From: Marinobacter excellens HL-55
Lineage (GTDB): Bacteria; Pseudomonadota; Gammaproteobacteria; Pseudomonadales; Oleiphilaceae
Reading direction: 5' to 3'
Assembly (NCBI GenBank): GCA_001314845.1
Contig: LJZQ01000022.1
Span: 1 to 64,000, forward strand
DNA: 64,000 nucleotides
Of this stretch, positions 44,671-53,129 are shown in pieces (position 1 is the stretch's first letter; each line of letters opens with the position of its first letter). Position numbers and translations under genes: made by a program. The notes under the pieces were generated by a model, which saw only the letters and a list, made by a program, of their open reading frames with translations, did not search any database and was not told the DNA's origin.

Positions 44671-45598
44671 TGTTGCGGCCTCCCTCCAACAGAGCATCCG
44701 CCAGCAAGATCGCCAGGCGTTTTACCGGGTACACCCCGCCGAAAGGCCACACCGGCTCAATCTGATACACCTGGTTTCGCTTGACGGGCGGCAGGTAGGT
44801 CCAGAAGGGGCTGCCTGCCAGGTGATCCGAGAGCCCGGGCAGGGTGGGTGAAATTACAACGATACGACTGTCGTGGTAGGGCGCAATGGCCTCCAGGCCA
44901 ACCACCGAAAAGCCCCAATGGTTGCCTTCATGCGGCCATGCGTTGTTTAGCCCCAGAGCGTTGAGTGTGGTTTGATAGAGCCCGTTGGGTGCGTAGATAC
45001 GAACATGCCGTTCATCCAGAAAGTTAACCAGAGCCACGGGTTGCTGATCCATGCCGGCCCGGGCCAGCCTGGCGCGCTGCTGCTCGAGTGTTTGGTCGAT
45101 GTCGGTGAGCACGGCATCGGCCTGGTTCTCGCGGCCCAGCATCTGGCCAAGAGTGATTAGCATTTCCCTGGCTTTGGCGAAGGGGGCTGAGCCCTCTTTG
45201 TAAACGCTGATGACGTAGGTGGGGGCAATGCGTTCCAGTAACCCGGCCGCGGGAGCCAGGTCGGCGCTGGTGACAATCAGGTCTGGCTTGAGTTCGGCAA
45301 TCGCCTCCAGGCTAGGCGCAACGCGGGTGCCAACATTGGCAACGCCATCGGGTAATTCCGGGGCCTGTACCCAGGCGCTGTAGCCATCCCGATCTGCCAC
45401 GCCCACCGGTGTAATGCCCAGCAGTAACAAGGCTTCTGTGGCCGCCCAGTTGAGGGCAACGATACGTTCGGGCGGCTGGGGCAGGGTGAGGGTGCCCTTC
45501 TCATGGCTCCAGGTGCCGGAGTGCGCGGGTTGGCTGATAAGGAATGTAAGGAAACAGAGATACGCCAGTGGGCGAAAAGCGCGGTGTTCAGTGCACAT
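44660..45598 (-). CDS. fhuD: Periplasmic iron-siderophore binding protein (FhuD-like)
   Basis: 312 residues, signal peptide cut after PAHS. Class III helical-backbone binding protein: PERIVALNWAATEALLLLG near the N-terminus, then GTRVAPSLEAIAELKPDLIV. It delivers ferric siderophore from the TonB receptor to FhuB. It overlaps fhuC upstream and fhuB downstream by 11 bases each. The set C-D-B matches the hydroxamate system, though the ligand cannot be proved from sequence. Confidence 0.9.
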   Translation of the reverse strand: MCTEHRAFRPLAYLCFLTFLISQPAHSGTWSHEKGTLTLPQPPERIVALNWAATEALLLLGITPVGVADRDGYSAWVQAPELPDGVANVGTRVAPSLEAIAELKPDLIVTSADLAPAAGLLERIAPTYVISVYKEGSAPFAKAREMLITLGQMLGRENQADAVLTDIDQTLEQQRARLARAGMDQQPVALVNFLDERHVRIYAPNGLYQTTLNALGLNNAWPHEGNHWGFSVVGLEAIAPYHDSRIVVISPTLPGLSDHLAGSPFWTYLPPVKRNQVYQIEPVWPFGGVYPVKRLAILLADALLEGGRNNVR

Positions 45599-46361
45599 AA
45601 GACACCCATTGGCCGGGTGCCCGCTCCATTACGCCCATGGCGACACCGTAGATTGATTCCAGTACGCCGCTGTCCATAATTTCGGCGGGTGTTCCATCCG
45701 CGACTACCTGACCCGCTTTCAGGGCGACCAGGCGGTCGCAGAATCTGGCCGCGAGATCGACATCGTGTAATACCACAATCACCGTCAGCTCCCGCTCGGC
45801 GGCAAGTCCGTGGACCAGACGCAGGGTTTCCACCTGATGCTTCACATCCAATGCAGAAATGGGTTCATCCAGCAGCAGACATTGGGTTTGCTGGGCCAGC
45901 AACATGGCGATCCAGGCCCGTTGTCGTTCACCACCAGACAGGGTGTCCACCGCACGGTCAGCGAACCGTGCCAGGTCGGTGTCTTGAATAGCCTGATCGA
46001 TCAGTCTCTGGTCTTCAGCCGTGTATCGGCCAAGTGGGCCACGCCAGGGGTAGCGCCCCAGCGCGACCAGTTCCCGTACCGTGAGGCCGTCGGTTGCCGG
46101 GGGGTGTTGTGGCAGGTAACCCACGGTTCTTGCGAAGGCCCGGGAGCCGGCAGCTCCGAAAGGGTGACCGTTGAGCAAAGCGACCCCCTGAGTCGGCTCG
46201 ATCTGCCGGGCCAGGATTTTTAACAATGTCGATTTTCCGGAGCCATTGTGGCCGAGTAGGGCTGTTACCTCACCCTCCCGAAACGCGAGGCTGACATTGT
46301 GCAGTACGGCGGTTTCGCCGAGGCGAACCGCCAGTTGGGCGACTTCAAAAAACGCTGGCAT
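45588..46361 (-). CDS. fhuC: FhuC-like ABC transporter ATPase
   Basis: 257 residues. Walker A GHNGSGKST, Q-loop region GYLPQHPPATDGLTV, ABC signature LSGGERQRAW, Walker B CLLLDEP and switch His in VLHDVD are all present. It powers import of ferric siderophores through FhuB. First gene of the fhuCDB-fhuF operon; a Fur-like box lies 37-57 bases before its ATG. Confidence 0.93.
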   Translation of the reverse strand: MPAFFEVAQLAVRLGETAVLHNVSLAFREGEVTALLGHNGSGKSTLLKILARQIEPTQGVALLNGHPFGAAGSRAFARTVGYLPQHPPATDGLTVRELVALGRYPWRGPLGRYTAEDQRLIDQAIQDTDLARFADRAVDTLSGGERQRAWIAMLLAQQTQCLLLDEPISALDVKHQVETLRLVHGLAAERELTVIVVLHDVDLAARFCDRLVALKAGQVVADGTPAEIMDSGVLESIYGVAMGVMERAPGQWVSYVH

Positions 46362-46397
46362 TCAGGCTCTCCCATGGGCAGGTGGGCAGAGTAATCT

Positions 46398-46418
46398 AAA
46401 TGCGAATTACTATCAATA
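46398..46418 (-). promoter_or_regulatory. Fur box upstream of fhuC
   Basis: AAATGCGAATTACTATCAATA matches the extended A/T-rich Fur pattern (AAATGAGAAT-N-AT-type) at most positions. Located just before fhuC and immediately after the ABC exporter gene end. Confidence 0.65.
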
Positions 46419-46430
46419 CTAAATAATAAC

Positions 46431-48221
46431 TTACTGGGCTTGCCCGGTTTGAACACGCCATTGCGCCGCGTAGGCGCCATTGAGCTCCAGTAGAGTCTGA
46501 TGATCACCCTGTTCGATTACCTGGCCGTTGTCGATGACCGCAATGGTGTCGGCATCAACGATCGTCGACAACCGGTGCGCGATCATGATCACGGTCCGGT
46601 TATGGCCTATCCGCCGGAGCGAGCGTTGAATCGCCGCTTCGGTTTCGTTGTCGACGGCGCTGGTAGCTTCGTCCAGCACCAGAACCGGAGGGTCTTTAAG
46701 CAGTGCCCGGGCCAGAGACAGCCTTTGGCGCTGCCCACCGGACAGGCGTACCCCGCGTTCGCCAACCGGTGTATCCAGGCCCTGGGGTAACTGGCTGATG
46801 AACGACCAGGCCTCTGCCGTTCGGGCTGCTTCGGTTATCTCTTCATCGGTGGCGTCGGGCTTGCCGTAGGCGAGGTTATCGCGAATGCTGCCTTCAAACA
46901 GATAGACATCCTGGCTGACCAGACCAATGGCGTCCCGCAGGGATTTCAGGCTTACATCGCGAATGGGCTGGCCATCCAGGCGGATCTCACCGTGGGTTGG
47001 GTCATAGAACCGCAGCAGCAGCTTGATCAGGGTTGATTTACCAGAGCCAGTCGCGCCCACGAGGGCCAGGGTGTTGCCGGCGGGTACCTCCAGGCTGATG
47101 CCGTTAACACCGGCGCCGCTGCTGGCATAATGAAAGCCTACCTGGTCAAACACCACCTTGCCCTGAACCGGCTGTGCCAGGTTTTGCCCTGCCTGGTCTC
47201 TTACGTTTACCGGTTCCGCCAACAGGTCCAGAATCCGGCGGGTGCTGGCCATGGCACGCTCGAACAGATCGATGACTTCGGCAAGGCCCGTCAGGGGCCA
47301 GAGCAGGCGCTGGGTCAGGAACACCAATACACCGTAGGCGCCCACGTTGAGGTCTCCATTCAGGGCCATCATGCCGCCCACCGTAAAGGTAGCCAGAAAA
47401 CCGGCGAGAATGGCCATGCGGATGACGGGGATGAACGCAGAGCTGATGCGTATGGCCCGGCGGTTTGCGTCGACATAGGCTTCACTGGCCTGTTTCAGTC
47501 GGCGGGCTTCACGCAGTTCTGCGGTAAAGCTTTTAATGGTGGCAATGCCCCCCAGGTTATTGGCAAGGCGGCTGGACAGATCGCCAACTTTCTCACGCAC
47601 GTCGGCATACAGCGGTCCGGCTTTACGCTGGAAATAGAAGGCCCCCCAGATGATGAGGGGGATCGGTGTAAACGCCAGCAGGGCAATCAGTGGGGACAAT
47701 ACAAAGAACACGGCACCCACCGCGACCACGGTGACTGCCACCTGAATCATGGCGTTGGCACCGCCATCCAGAAATCGCTCCAGCTGGTTGACGTCGTCGT
47801 TCATGGTAGCAACCAGTTGCCCGGAACTGCGGGCCTCAAAGAAACTCATGTCCAGGCGCTGGGCGTGTTCGTAGGCATCTTGTCGCAGGTCTGACTGAAG
47901 GCGCTGGGCCAGATTGCGCCAGAGAATCTGGTACAGGTATTCGAACAGGGATTCGCCGGCCCAGATGAAAAAGGTCAGAACGGCCAAGATGGTAATCTGC
48001 TGCTGGGCGGTTTCGAAACCCAGGCCGGCCACAAAACTTTCTTCCTTGTTGACCACCACGTCGATGGCAACACCGATCAGAATTTCCGGCGCAATGTCGA
48101 ACAACTTGTTGATCACGGAGCAAGTGGTCGCTGCCACAATTCGGCGGCGGTAGCCCCGGGCGTATCGCATCAAGCGGCCAAGCGCCGCGAAGCTGGTAGT
48201 TTGATGGGTGTTGGGTTGCAT
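46431..48221 (-). CDS. ABC exporter, fused permease and ATPase, in iron context
   Basis: 596 residues from the ATG at 48221 (AAGGA seven bases upstream); the open frame upstream to 48374 crosses the Fur box and is not coding. Type I exporter: six transmembrane helices in the first about 330 residues, then an ATPase with Walker A GATGSGKST, signature LSGGQRQRLSLA and Walker B VLVLDEATS. Its position with a Fur box beside fhuCDB suggests siderophore or iron-complex transport. Substrate not determined; a general lipid or drug exporter is possible. Confidence 0.85.
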   Translation of the reverse strand: MQPNTHQTTSFAALGRLMRYARGYRRRIVAATTCSVINKLFDIAPEILIGVAIDVVVNKEESFVAGLGFETAQQQITILAVLTFFIWAGESLFEYLYQILWRNLAQRLQSDLRQDAYEHAQRLDMSFFEARSSGQLVATMNDDVNQLERFLDGGANAMIQVAVTVVAVGAVFFVLSPLIALLAFTPIPLIIWGAFYFQRKAGPLYADVREKVGDLSSRLANNLGGIATIKSFTAELREARRLKQASEAYVDANRRAIRISSAFIPVIRMAILAGFLATFTVGGMMALNGDLNVGAYGVLVFLTQRLLWPLTGLAEVIDLFERAMASTRRILDLLAEPVNVRDQAGQNLAQPVQGKVVFDQVGFHYASSGAGVNGISLEVPAGNTLALVGATGSGKSTLIKLLLRFYDPTHGEIRLDGQPIRDVSLKSLRDAIGLVSQDVYLFEGSIRDNLAYGKPDATDEEITEAARTAEAWSFISQLPQGLDTPVGERGVRLSGGQRQRLSLARALLKDPPVLVLDEATSAVDNETEAAIQRSLRRIGHNRTVIMIAHRLSTIVDADTIAVIDNGQVIEQGDHQTLLELNGAYAAQWRVQTGQAQ

Positions 48222-48287
48222 GTTCGCGTCCTTCTGGCTGGAGCTGGGCGTCCGGAGGCGGGAAGGGTAGCGGATTCTATTGTTCTT

Positions 48288-48306
48288 TAAAATAGAATCA
48301 TTATCA
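48288..48306 (-). promoter_or_regulatory. Fur box upstream of the ABC exporter
   Basis: On the minus strand TGATAATGATTCTATTTTA: the first ten bases match the Fur consensus exactly and the second half is weaker. It lies about 67 bases before the exporter start and touches the stop codon of the YaiI gene. Confidence 0.7.
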
Positions 48307-48756
48307 CTTGGGAGTATTCTGCTGCAGCCATCGGTCCAGTTTGTCGGCAAATTCTTTGCGGTCGGCCTGGCCAAAGGGCGCCGGACCGCCGGTCACCTGA
48401 CCGGCATTTCGCATTTCTTCCATAAAGTTTCGCATGGCCAGGCGCTGGCGGATGTTTTCTTTGGTGAAGGCCTGGCCTCTGGGATTAAAAACGTCGGCGC
48501 CTTTTTCGATGGCTTCGGCAGCCAGGGGGATATCCTGGGTGATCACCAGGTCGCCTTTGGTCATCTGGTCCATGATTTCGTTGTCGGCGACGTCAAATCC
48601 CTGGGGTACCTGGCGGCGGCTGATGTAGGGGCTCGGCGGCAGGGTGATGACGTGGTTGGCGATGAAGGTGGTCTGAACTTGCCAGCGGGTGGCGGCGCGG
48701 CAAAGAATTTCCCGGATGGGAACGGGGCAGGCGTCGGCGTCGACCCAGATTGGCAT
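48304..48756 (-). CDS. YaiI/YqxD (DUF188) family protein
   Basis: 150 residues with the family opening IWVDADACP and later DNEIMDQ and GDLVITQDIPLA, which form an acidic site like that of PIN-type nucleases. The function is not established. Its leader on the minus strand contains repeat copy F about 115 bases upstream, in the orientation that shows GGA loops. Confidence 0.9.
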   Translation of the reverse strand: MPIWVDADACPVPIREILCRAATRWQVQTTFIANHVITLPPSPYISRRQVPQGFDVADNEIMDQMTKGDLVITQDIPLAAEAIEKGADVFNPRGQAFTKENIRQRLAMRNFMEEMRNAGQVTGGPAPFGQADRKEFADKLDRWLQQNTPK

Positions 48757-48870
48757 GTCGGTTTTCCTTCGTGAGCTTGGGTTTTGGGCAGTTTAACCTT
48801 TCAGAGGGTGAGCTTGTTAGTTTTGGGCCGCGTATTTAAGTTTATGCCGTCTGGGTTTGGTGTCGGGCAT

Positions 48871-48970
48871 GTTTAGGGATGGCTTCCAAAAAACCGCTAC
48901 GAGCACATCCATGTGCGCTTCTCTCAGGCCATCCTTGGCCTTCGACATTTTTTGGAAGCCATCCCTAAAC
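48871..48970 (-). repeat. Twin-GGA hairpin repeat, copy F (divergent subtype)
   Basis: Perfect 23-bp arms (48871-48893 with 48948-48970) around a 54-nt core that is only distantly like A-E. Yet it keeps both mini-hairpins: 48903-48916 (5-bp stem, minus-strand loop TGGA in ACATGGATGT) and 48926-48941 (5-6 bp stem, loop AGGA in CCAAGGATGG). Stem bases differ from A-E with pairing preserved, which supports selection on structure. Confidence 0.88.
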
Positions 48971-49029
48971 ACGCCTGTAAACGATATCAGTACCTCCGCG
49001 ATTATTTTGCTGATTTCGAGGGAAGAGGT

Positions 49030-49596
49030 ATGAAAACTCGGTTGTTCTTGATTCTTATGATTCTCGGTTTAGTCCCGGCCAATGGTCATGCCTCGGAGGA
49101 TCAAGCCTGGACCGCTCTCCGCGAGGGACGGGCGGTGTTGATGATGCGCCATGCCCTGGCGCCGGGTACCGGCGATCCCGGTGAGTTTGATGTGAATGAT
49201 TGCGGCACTCAGCGGAATCTGAATTCGGTTGGGCGGGAGCAGGCGCGCTCTTGGGGGCCGTTTCTGGAGTCTCGGGGCATTACGGGGGCCCGGGTGTTTT
49301 CCAGTCAATGGTGCCGCTGTATGGATACTGCGCGTGAAATGGGTATGGGGGAGGTCACGGAGTGGCCTGCGTTGAATTCTTTTTTCCGGAATCGGGGTAA
49401 TGGTGATACTCAAACCCGGCAGACCATTGCTCTGGTCAACGATTTGGAGCCGGGGGCAGCAGTAGTTCTGGTATCGCATCAGGTGAATGTGACGGCATTA
49501 GCCGGGGTGTTTCCAGCATCCAATGAGGGCGTGATTCTGGCATTACCTTTGTCTGAGAACCCGACCGTTCTGGCGAGGGTGTCGCCGGGCCGTTAA
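49030..49596 (+). CDS. Periplasmic histidine phosphatase-like protein
   Basis: 188 residues from the ATG at 49030 (GGAAGAGG upstream), with a signal peptide cut near NGHAS. The core shows VLMMRHALAPG (phospho-accepting His), SSQWCRCMDTA (arginine site) and VSHQVN (second His). The upstream open frame from 48913 overlaps repeat copy F and is rejected. Exported histidine phosphatases of this type are poorly characterised; substrate unknown. Confidence 0.82.
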   Translation: MKTRLFLILMILGLVPANGHASEDQAWTALREGRAVLMMRHALAPGTGDPGEFDVNDCGTQRNLNSVGREQARSWGPFLESRGITGARVFSSQWCRCMDTAREMGMGEVTEWPALNSFFRNRGNGDTQTRQTIALVNDLEPGAAVVLVSHQVNVTALAGVFPASNEGVILALPLSENPTVLARVSPGR

Positions 49597-49636
49597 TGGT
49601 ATAATCATCTGCCCATTTGATTAACAGGAAATGATA

Positions 49637-49975
49637 ATGTCTCAGTTGCCCCCATGCCCCCAGTGCAATTCTGAATACACCTATGAGGATGGCGTTCAGT
49701 TAGTCTGCCCGGAATGTGGCCATGAATGGACAGCCGCTGAACAAGCGGCTGCTGAGGTTGGGGCGGTGATTCGGGATTCCAACGGTAATGAGCTGCAGGA
49801 CGGTGACACCGTCACGGTGATCAAAGACCTGAAAGTGAAAGGGTCTAGCCTCGTGGTTAAAGTAGGCACCAAGGTCAAGAACATCCGTCTGGTAGATGGT
49901 GACCACGACATTGATTGCAAGGTGGAGGGCATCGGCCCGATGAAGCTCAAGTCTGAGTTTGTAAAGAAAGCCTGA
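49637..49975 (+). CDS. YjdM/PhnA zinc-ribbon protein
   Basis: 112 residues from the ATG at 49637, six bases after AGGAA; the ATG at 49631 touches the ribosome-binding site. N-terminal zinc ribbon with CPQC and CPEC, then the compact beta domain ([14 protein letters not shown]) of the PhnA/YjdM family. Despite the old alkylphosphonate name, these proteins are not needed for phosphonate use in most bacteria and their role is unknown. Confidence 0.92.
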   Translation: MSQLPPCPQCNSEYTYEDGVQLVCPECGHEWTAAEQAAAEVGAVIRDSNGNELQDGDTVTVIKDLKVKGSSLVVKVGTKVKNIRLVDGDHDIDCKVEGIGPMKLKSEFVKKA

Positions 49976-49996
49976 GGTCAGTTCAAAAGTCTGAGG

Positions 49997-50034
49997 AGGC
50001 GCCGGATGCTCTGGCTAGAGTCCTGGCGCCTTTG
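49997..50034 (+). terminator. Likely terminator after the YjdM gene
   Basis: AGGCGCC pairs with GGCGCCT, extended by GGA/TCC with a one-base bulge, followed by TTTGT. The loop is long and the T-run short, so strength is uncertain. Confidence 0.55.
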
Positions 50035-50053
50035 TCATTGTGCCGGGCGGGCG

Positions 50054-50773
50054 TTAGCCAGCGACGGCTTGAACCTGCCGCTCTAATTCTTTGGCCAGAT
50101 TTGGGTCAAGTTTCAGGGCTTCGGCGAGCTGGTCAAGCCATGCCCGTTCCATCGGGTTCTGGTCGTTGATCATGACGGCGCTGACCACATAGATTTCACG
50201 GCTTGCCTGCGGCGAATCGGAGTTCCTGGCGAGGGCTTGCGCATCGAGGGGGCCGTCAAACTGTTGCTGGATCCAGGCGTGTAGCTCGTCGTCTGGTCCA
50301 AGTTTTTCGATTTCCTGAGTGAGCAAAGCGCGTTCATTGGAATCTATGTGGCCATCGGCTCTGGCGGCCATAATCATGGCCTGGAGTATTTCCAGTCCTC
50401 GCCTCTCCTGATCGACACCTTGAAGCTGTTCCAGTGGCTGCCCCTGTTGGGCGGGTGCTTGTTGCGGCGCCCCCGGAGCGTTGATCTGGTAGTTCTGGTA
50501 GGCTTTGTAAGCCATCACGCCAACACCAGCGAGTGCGCCATACTTGAGCGCGGTGCCACCCATTTTCCGGCCTCGTTTGGAACCCAGCATCAGGCCCAGG
50601 GCGCCCCCGCCCAACAGGCTTTTCACGTCAACCCCGCTGCCACCGCCTTTACCGCCAGAGAGCTGGTTACCTAAACCGCCCATAAGACCCTTTACATCCA
50701 TTCCACCGCCACTCTGGGATTGGCCACCCTGTGCCTGCCCCATGATCTGATTCAGTACCGACATGACATTCAT
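50054..50773 (-). CDS. YebE/DUF533 (TerB-like) membrane protein
   Basis: 239 residues. A Gly/Ser/Gln-rich N-terminal half with the basic GSKRGRKMG motif and one short hydrophobic stretch (ALKYGALAGVGVMAYKAY) is followed by a helical TerB-like domain (about 120-235; MIMAARADGHIDSNERALL has an EF-hand-like acidic loop). DUF533 proteins are inner-membrane associated and of unknown function. GGAGATGAG precedes the ATG at 50773. Confidence 0.85.
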   Translation of the reverse strand: MNVMSVLNQIMGQAQGGQSQSGGGMDVKGLMGGLGNQLSGGKGGGSGVDVKSLLGGGALGLMLGSKRGRKMGGTALKYGALAGVGVMAYKAYQNYQINAPGAPQQAPAQQGQPLEQLQGVDQERRGLEILQAMIMAARADGHIDSNERALLTQEIEKLGPDDELHAWIQQQFDGPLDAQALARNSDSPQASREIYVVSAVMINDQNPMERAWLDQLAEALKLDPNLAKELERQVQAVAG

Positions 50774-51038
50774 TACTCATCTCCTGATGACGTTGTTGCC
50801 CGTGGCTTCTTGGCTGATTGTAGCTTCAGTAAACCATAACCAACATGAACCGGGGGTGAACGTATTGTCAGGCGCCCGCCGGTAAAGTTCCTTTGATCAT
50901 TTCCGGACCTTCGACTAAATCTTAAACCTAAGCCTTAAACAACAGGGCGCCAACCACCCCAACGCTGCCGTTGCCCGCCACAAGCAGGTTGTCTGCGCAG
51001 CTAGGCTTTTATCGCGAGGCCGGGGACAGGAGGATGGA

Positions 51039-52118
51039 GTGAGACAAATCCACGAATTCCAAGTAGATAGCACCCGCTATCTGGATGACCACGGCAAGCC
51101 GCTGGGCGAACTGCCGCTGCAGGCAGAGAACACCGACCGGGTGCTGGCCGCCTACCGCAATATGGTGCTGACACGCACCTTCGATTCCAAAGCCATTGCG
51201 CTGCAACGTACCGGAAAATGTGGCACCTATCCGTCGGTGCTGGGGCACGAGGTGGTGGGCACGGCCATTGGCCAGAGCATGGCGAAATCCGATGTGTTTG
51301 TGCCCTATTACCGAGACCAGGCTAGCCATATTTTACGGGGCGTGAGCCTGACTGAATTGCTGCTTTACTGGGGTGGTGATGAGCGTGGAAGTGCCTGGAA
51401 GAATTGCCCGGAAGACCTACCAATATCCGTGCCGATTGCCACCCAATGCTGTCATGCGGTGGGCGTGGCGGCGGCCATGAAGATCCGGGATCAGAGCCGG
51501 GCGGTGGTGTGTTGTATTGGTGATGGAGGCACATCAAAAGGCGACTTTCTGGAGAGTATTAATCTGGCCGGTGCCTGGCATTTGCCGGTGGTATTCATGG
51601 TGATCAACAATCAATGGGCGATCTCCACGCCTCGCAGCCTGCAAAGTGGTGCGGAAACCATCGCCCAAAAGGCGATCAGCGCCGGATTGCCGGGCCACAT
51701 TGTCGATGGCAACGACTACTTTGCCACGGTTGAAGCCCTGGATACGGCTGTCGAGCGGGCCCATTCGGGTAAGGGTGCGACGGTGATTGAAGCGGTCACC
51801 TATCGGCTCGGGGATCACACCACCGCGGATGATGCCACCCGCTACCGCACCGCCGAGGATCTCAAGCGTGCCTGGGAAAAAGACGGCATCAAGCGCCTGC
51901 AGAACTGGCTGCACGACCGCGGGTTGTGGAGCCCGGATAAGGAAAAAGCCCTGCAGGCTGAGTGCAAGCAAACCGTAGAAAAGGCCGTTGAATCCTACCT
52001 GGCCACCGAGGCCGAGCCGCCCACCGCCATGCTGGATTATCTGTTTGAATCCCTCCCCGCGGCGCTGCAACAACAGCGCGAGCAGATCGCCGACAGATAC
52101 CAGGGAGGTCGCGGATGA
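51039..52118 (+). CDS. pdhA: 2-oxoacid dehydrogenase E1 alpha subunit (PdhA-like)
   Basis: 359 residues, GTG start at 51039 directly after GGAGGATGGA. Thiamine-pyrophosphate domain with GDGGTSKGDFLE and the closing NNQWAIS; the phosphorylation-loop region YRLGDHTTADD is also present. With E1 beta and E2 downstream it forms a complex that decarboxylates pyruvate or a branched 2-oxoacid to acyl-CoA. Which substrate is used cannot be decided from sequence. Overlaps the next gene by four bases (ATGA). Confidence 0.88.
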   Translation: MRQIHEFQVDSTRYLDDHGKPLGELPLQAENTDRVLAAYRNMVLTRTFDSKAIALQRTGKCGTYPSVLGHEVVGTAIGQSMAKSDVFVPYYRDQASHILRGVSLTELLLYWGGDERGSAWKNCPEDLPISVPIATQCCHAVGVAAAMKIRDQSRAVVCCIGDGGTSKGDFLESINLAGAWHLPVVFMVINNQWAISTPRSLQSGAETIAQKAISAGLPGHIVDGNDYFATVEALDTAVERAHSGKGATVIEAVTYRLGDHTTADDATRYRTAEDLKRAWEKDGIKRLQNWLHDRGLWSPDKEKALQAECKQTVEKAVESYLATEAEPPTAMLDYLFESLPAALQQQREQIADRYQGGRG

Positions 52119-53119
52119 GCAAGGTGCAGGCTTCTGCAGAGACTCGGGATATTACCCTGGTAGAGGCGGTCAACATGGCTCTGCACCGGGCCATGGCCGA
52201 CGACGATAACGTAGTGGTGCTGGGTGAGGATATCGCCACTAACGGTGGGGTATTTCGGGCGACGGTTGGCTTGAAAGAGGCCTTCGGCTTCAAGCGGGTG
52301 ATGGACACGCCACTGGCGGAAAATCTGATTGCCGGCACCGCTATTGGTATGGCCACTCAGGGGTTGAGGCCAGTGGCGGAATTTCAGTTTATGGGGTTTA
52401 TCTACGCCGGCATGGAACAGGTCATCAGCCACGCTGCCCGCATGCGTAACCGCACCCGGGGCCGGCTGCATTGCCCGCTAGTATTCCGCGCACCATTCGG
52501 GGGTGGCATCCATGCACCGGAACACCATTCCGAAAGCACCGAAGCGCTCTTTGCCCATATCCCCGGCCTGCGGGTGGTGATTCCCAGTTCGCCACAGCGG
52601 GCCTATAGGTTGTTGCTGGCAGACATTCGTAATCCAGACCCGGTGATCTTTCTGGAGCCCAAGCGCATCTACCGGGCGGTCACCCAAAGCGTGAAAGATA
52701 ACGGCGAAGCGTTACCGCTGGACACGAGTTTTACTCTGAGGGAAGGCGATGACGTCACCCTGATAACCTGGGGCGCCTGTGTGCAGGAAACCCTTCAGGC
52801 GGCCGACAAGCTGGCAGAGCAGGGCGTGAGCTGCGAGGTGATCGACGTGGCCACTGTCAGCCCCCTGGATCGTGAAACACTGCTCTGTTCCGTTGCCAAA
52901 ACCGGCCGCGCGGTCATCGTTCACGAAGCCTGTCGCAATGGCGGTGTCGGCGCAGAGGTTGCTGCCTCCATCGCCGAAGGCGCCTTCCTGGACCTTCAGG
53001 CCCCGGTGGTGCGAGTCACCGGTTACGACACCATCATGCCTTACTACCGAAATGAGCAGTATTACCTGCCGCAGGTAGAAGACATCATCGGCGCCGTCGA
53101 ACAGGTCATCGCGCTCTAG
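52115..53119 (+). CDS. pdhB: 2-oxoacid dehydrogenase E1 beta subunit (PdhB-like)
   Basis: 334 residues of the transketolase-like E1 beta family: VVLGEDIATNGGVFRAT, the TPP-activating Glu region in VAEFQFMGFIYAGMEQV, and the C-terminal transketolase domain (VIDVATVSPLD, VHEACRNGGVGAEV). It pairs with E1 alpha to make the decarboxylating heterotetramer. Start overlaps the E1 alpha stop; the E2 gene begins 10 bases after its end. Confidence 0.93.
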   Translation: MSKVQASAETRDITLVEAVNMALHRAMADDDNVVVLGEDIATNGGVFRATVGLKEAFGFKRVMDTPLAENLIAGTAIGMATQGLRPVAEFQFMGFIYAGMEQVISHAARMRNRTRGRLHCPLVFRAPFGGGIHAPEHHSESTEALFAHIPGLRVVIPSSPQRAYRLLLADIRNPDPVIFLEPKRIYRAVTQSVKDNGEALPLDTSFTLREGDDVTLITWGACVQETLQAADKLAEQGVSCEVIDVATVSPLDRETLLCSVAKTGRAVIVHEACRNGGVGAEVAASIAEGAFLDLQAPVVRVTGYDTIMPYYRNEQYYLPQVEDIIGAVEQVIAL

Positions 53120-53129
53120 GAGGCTAACC

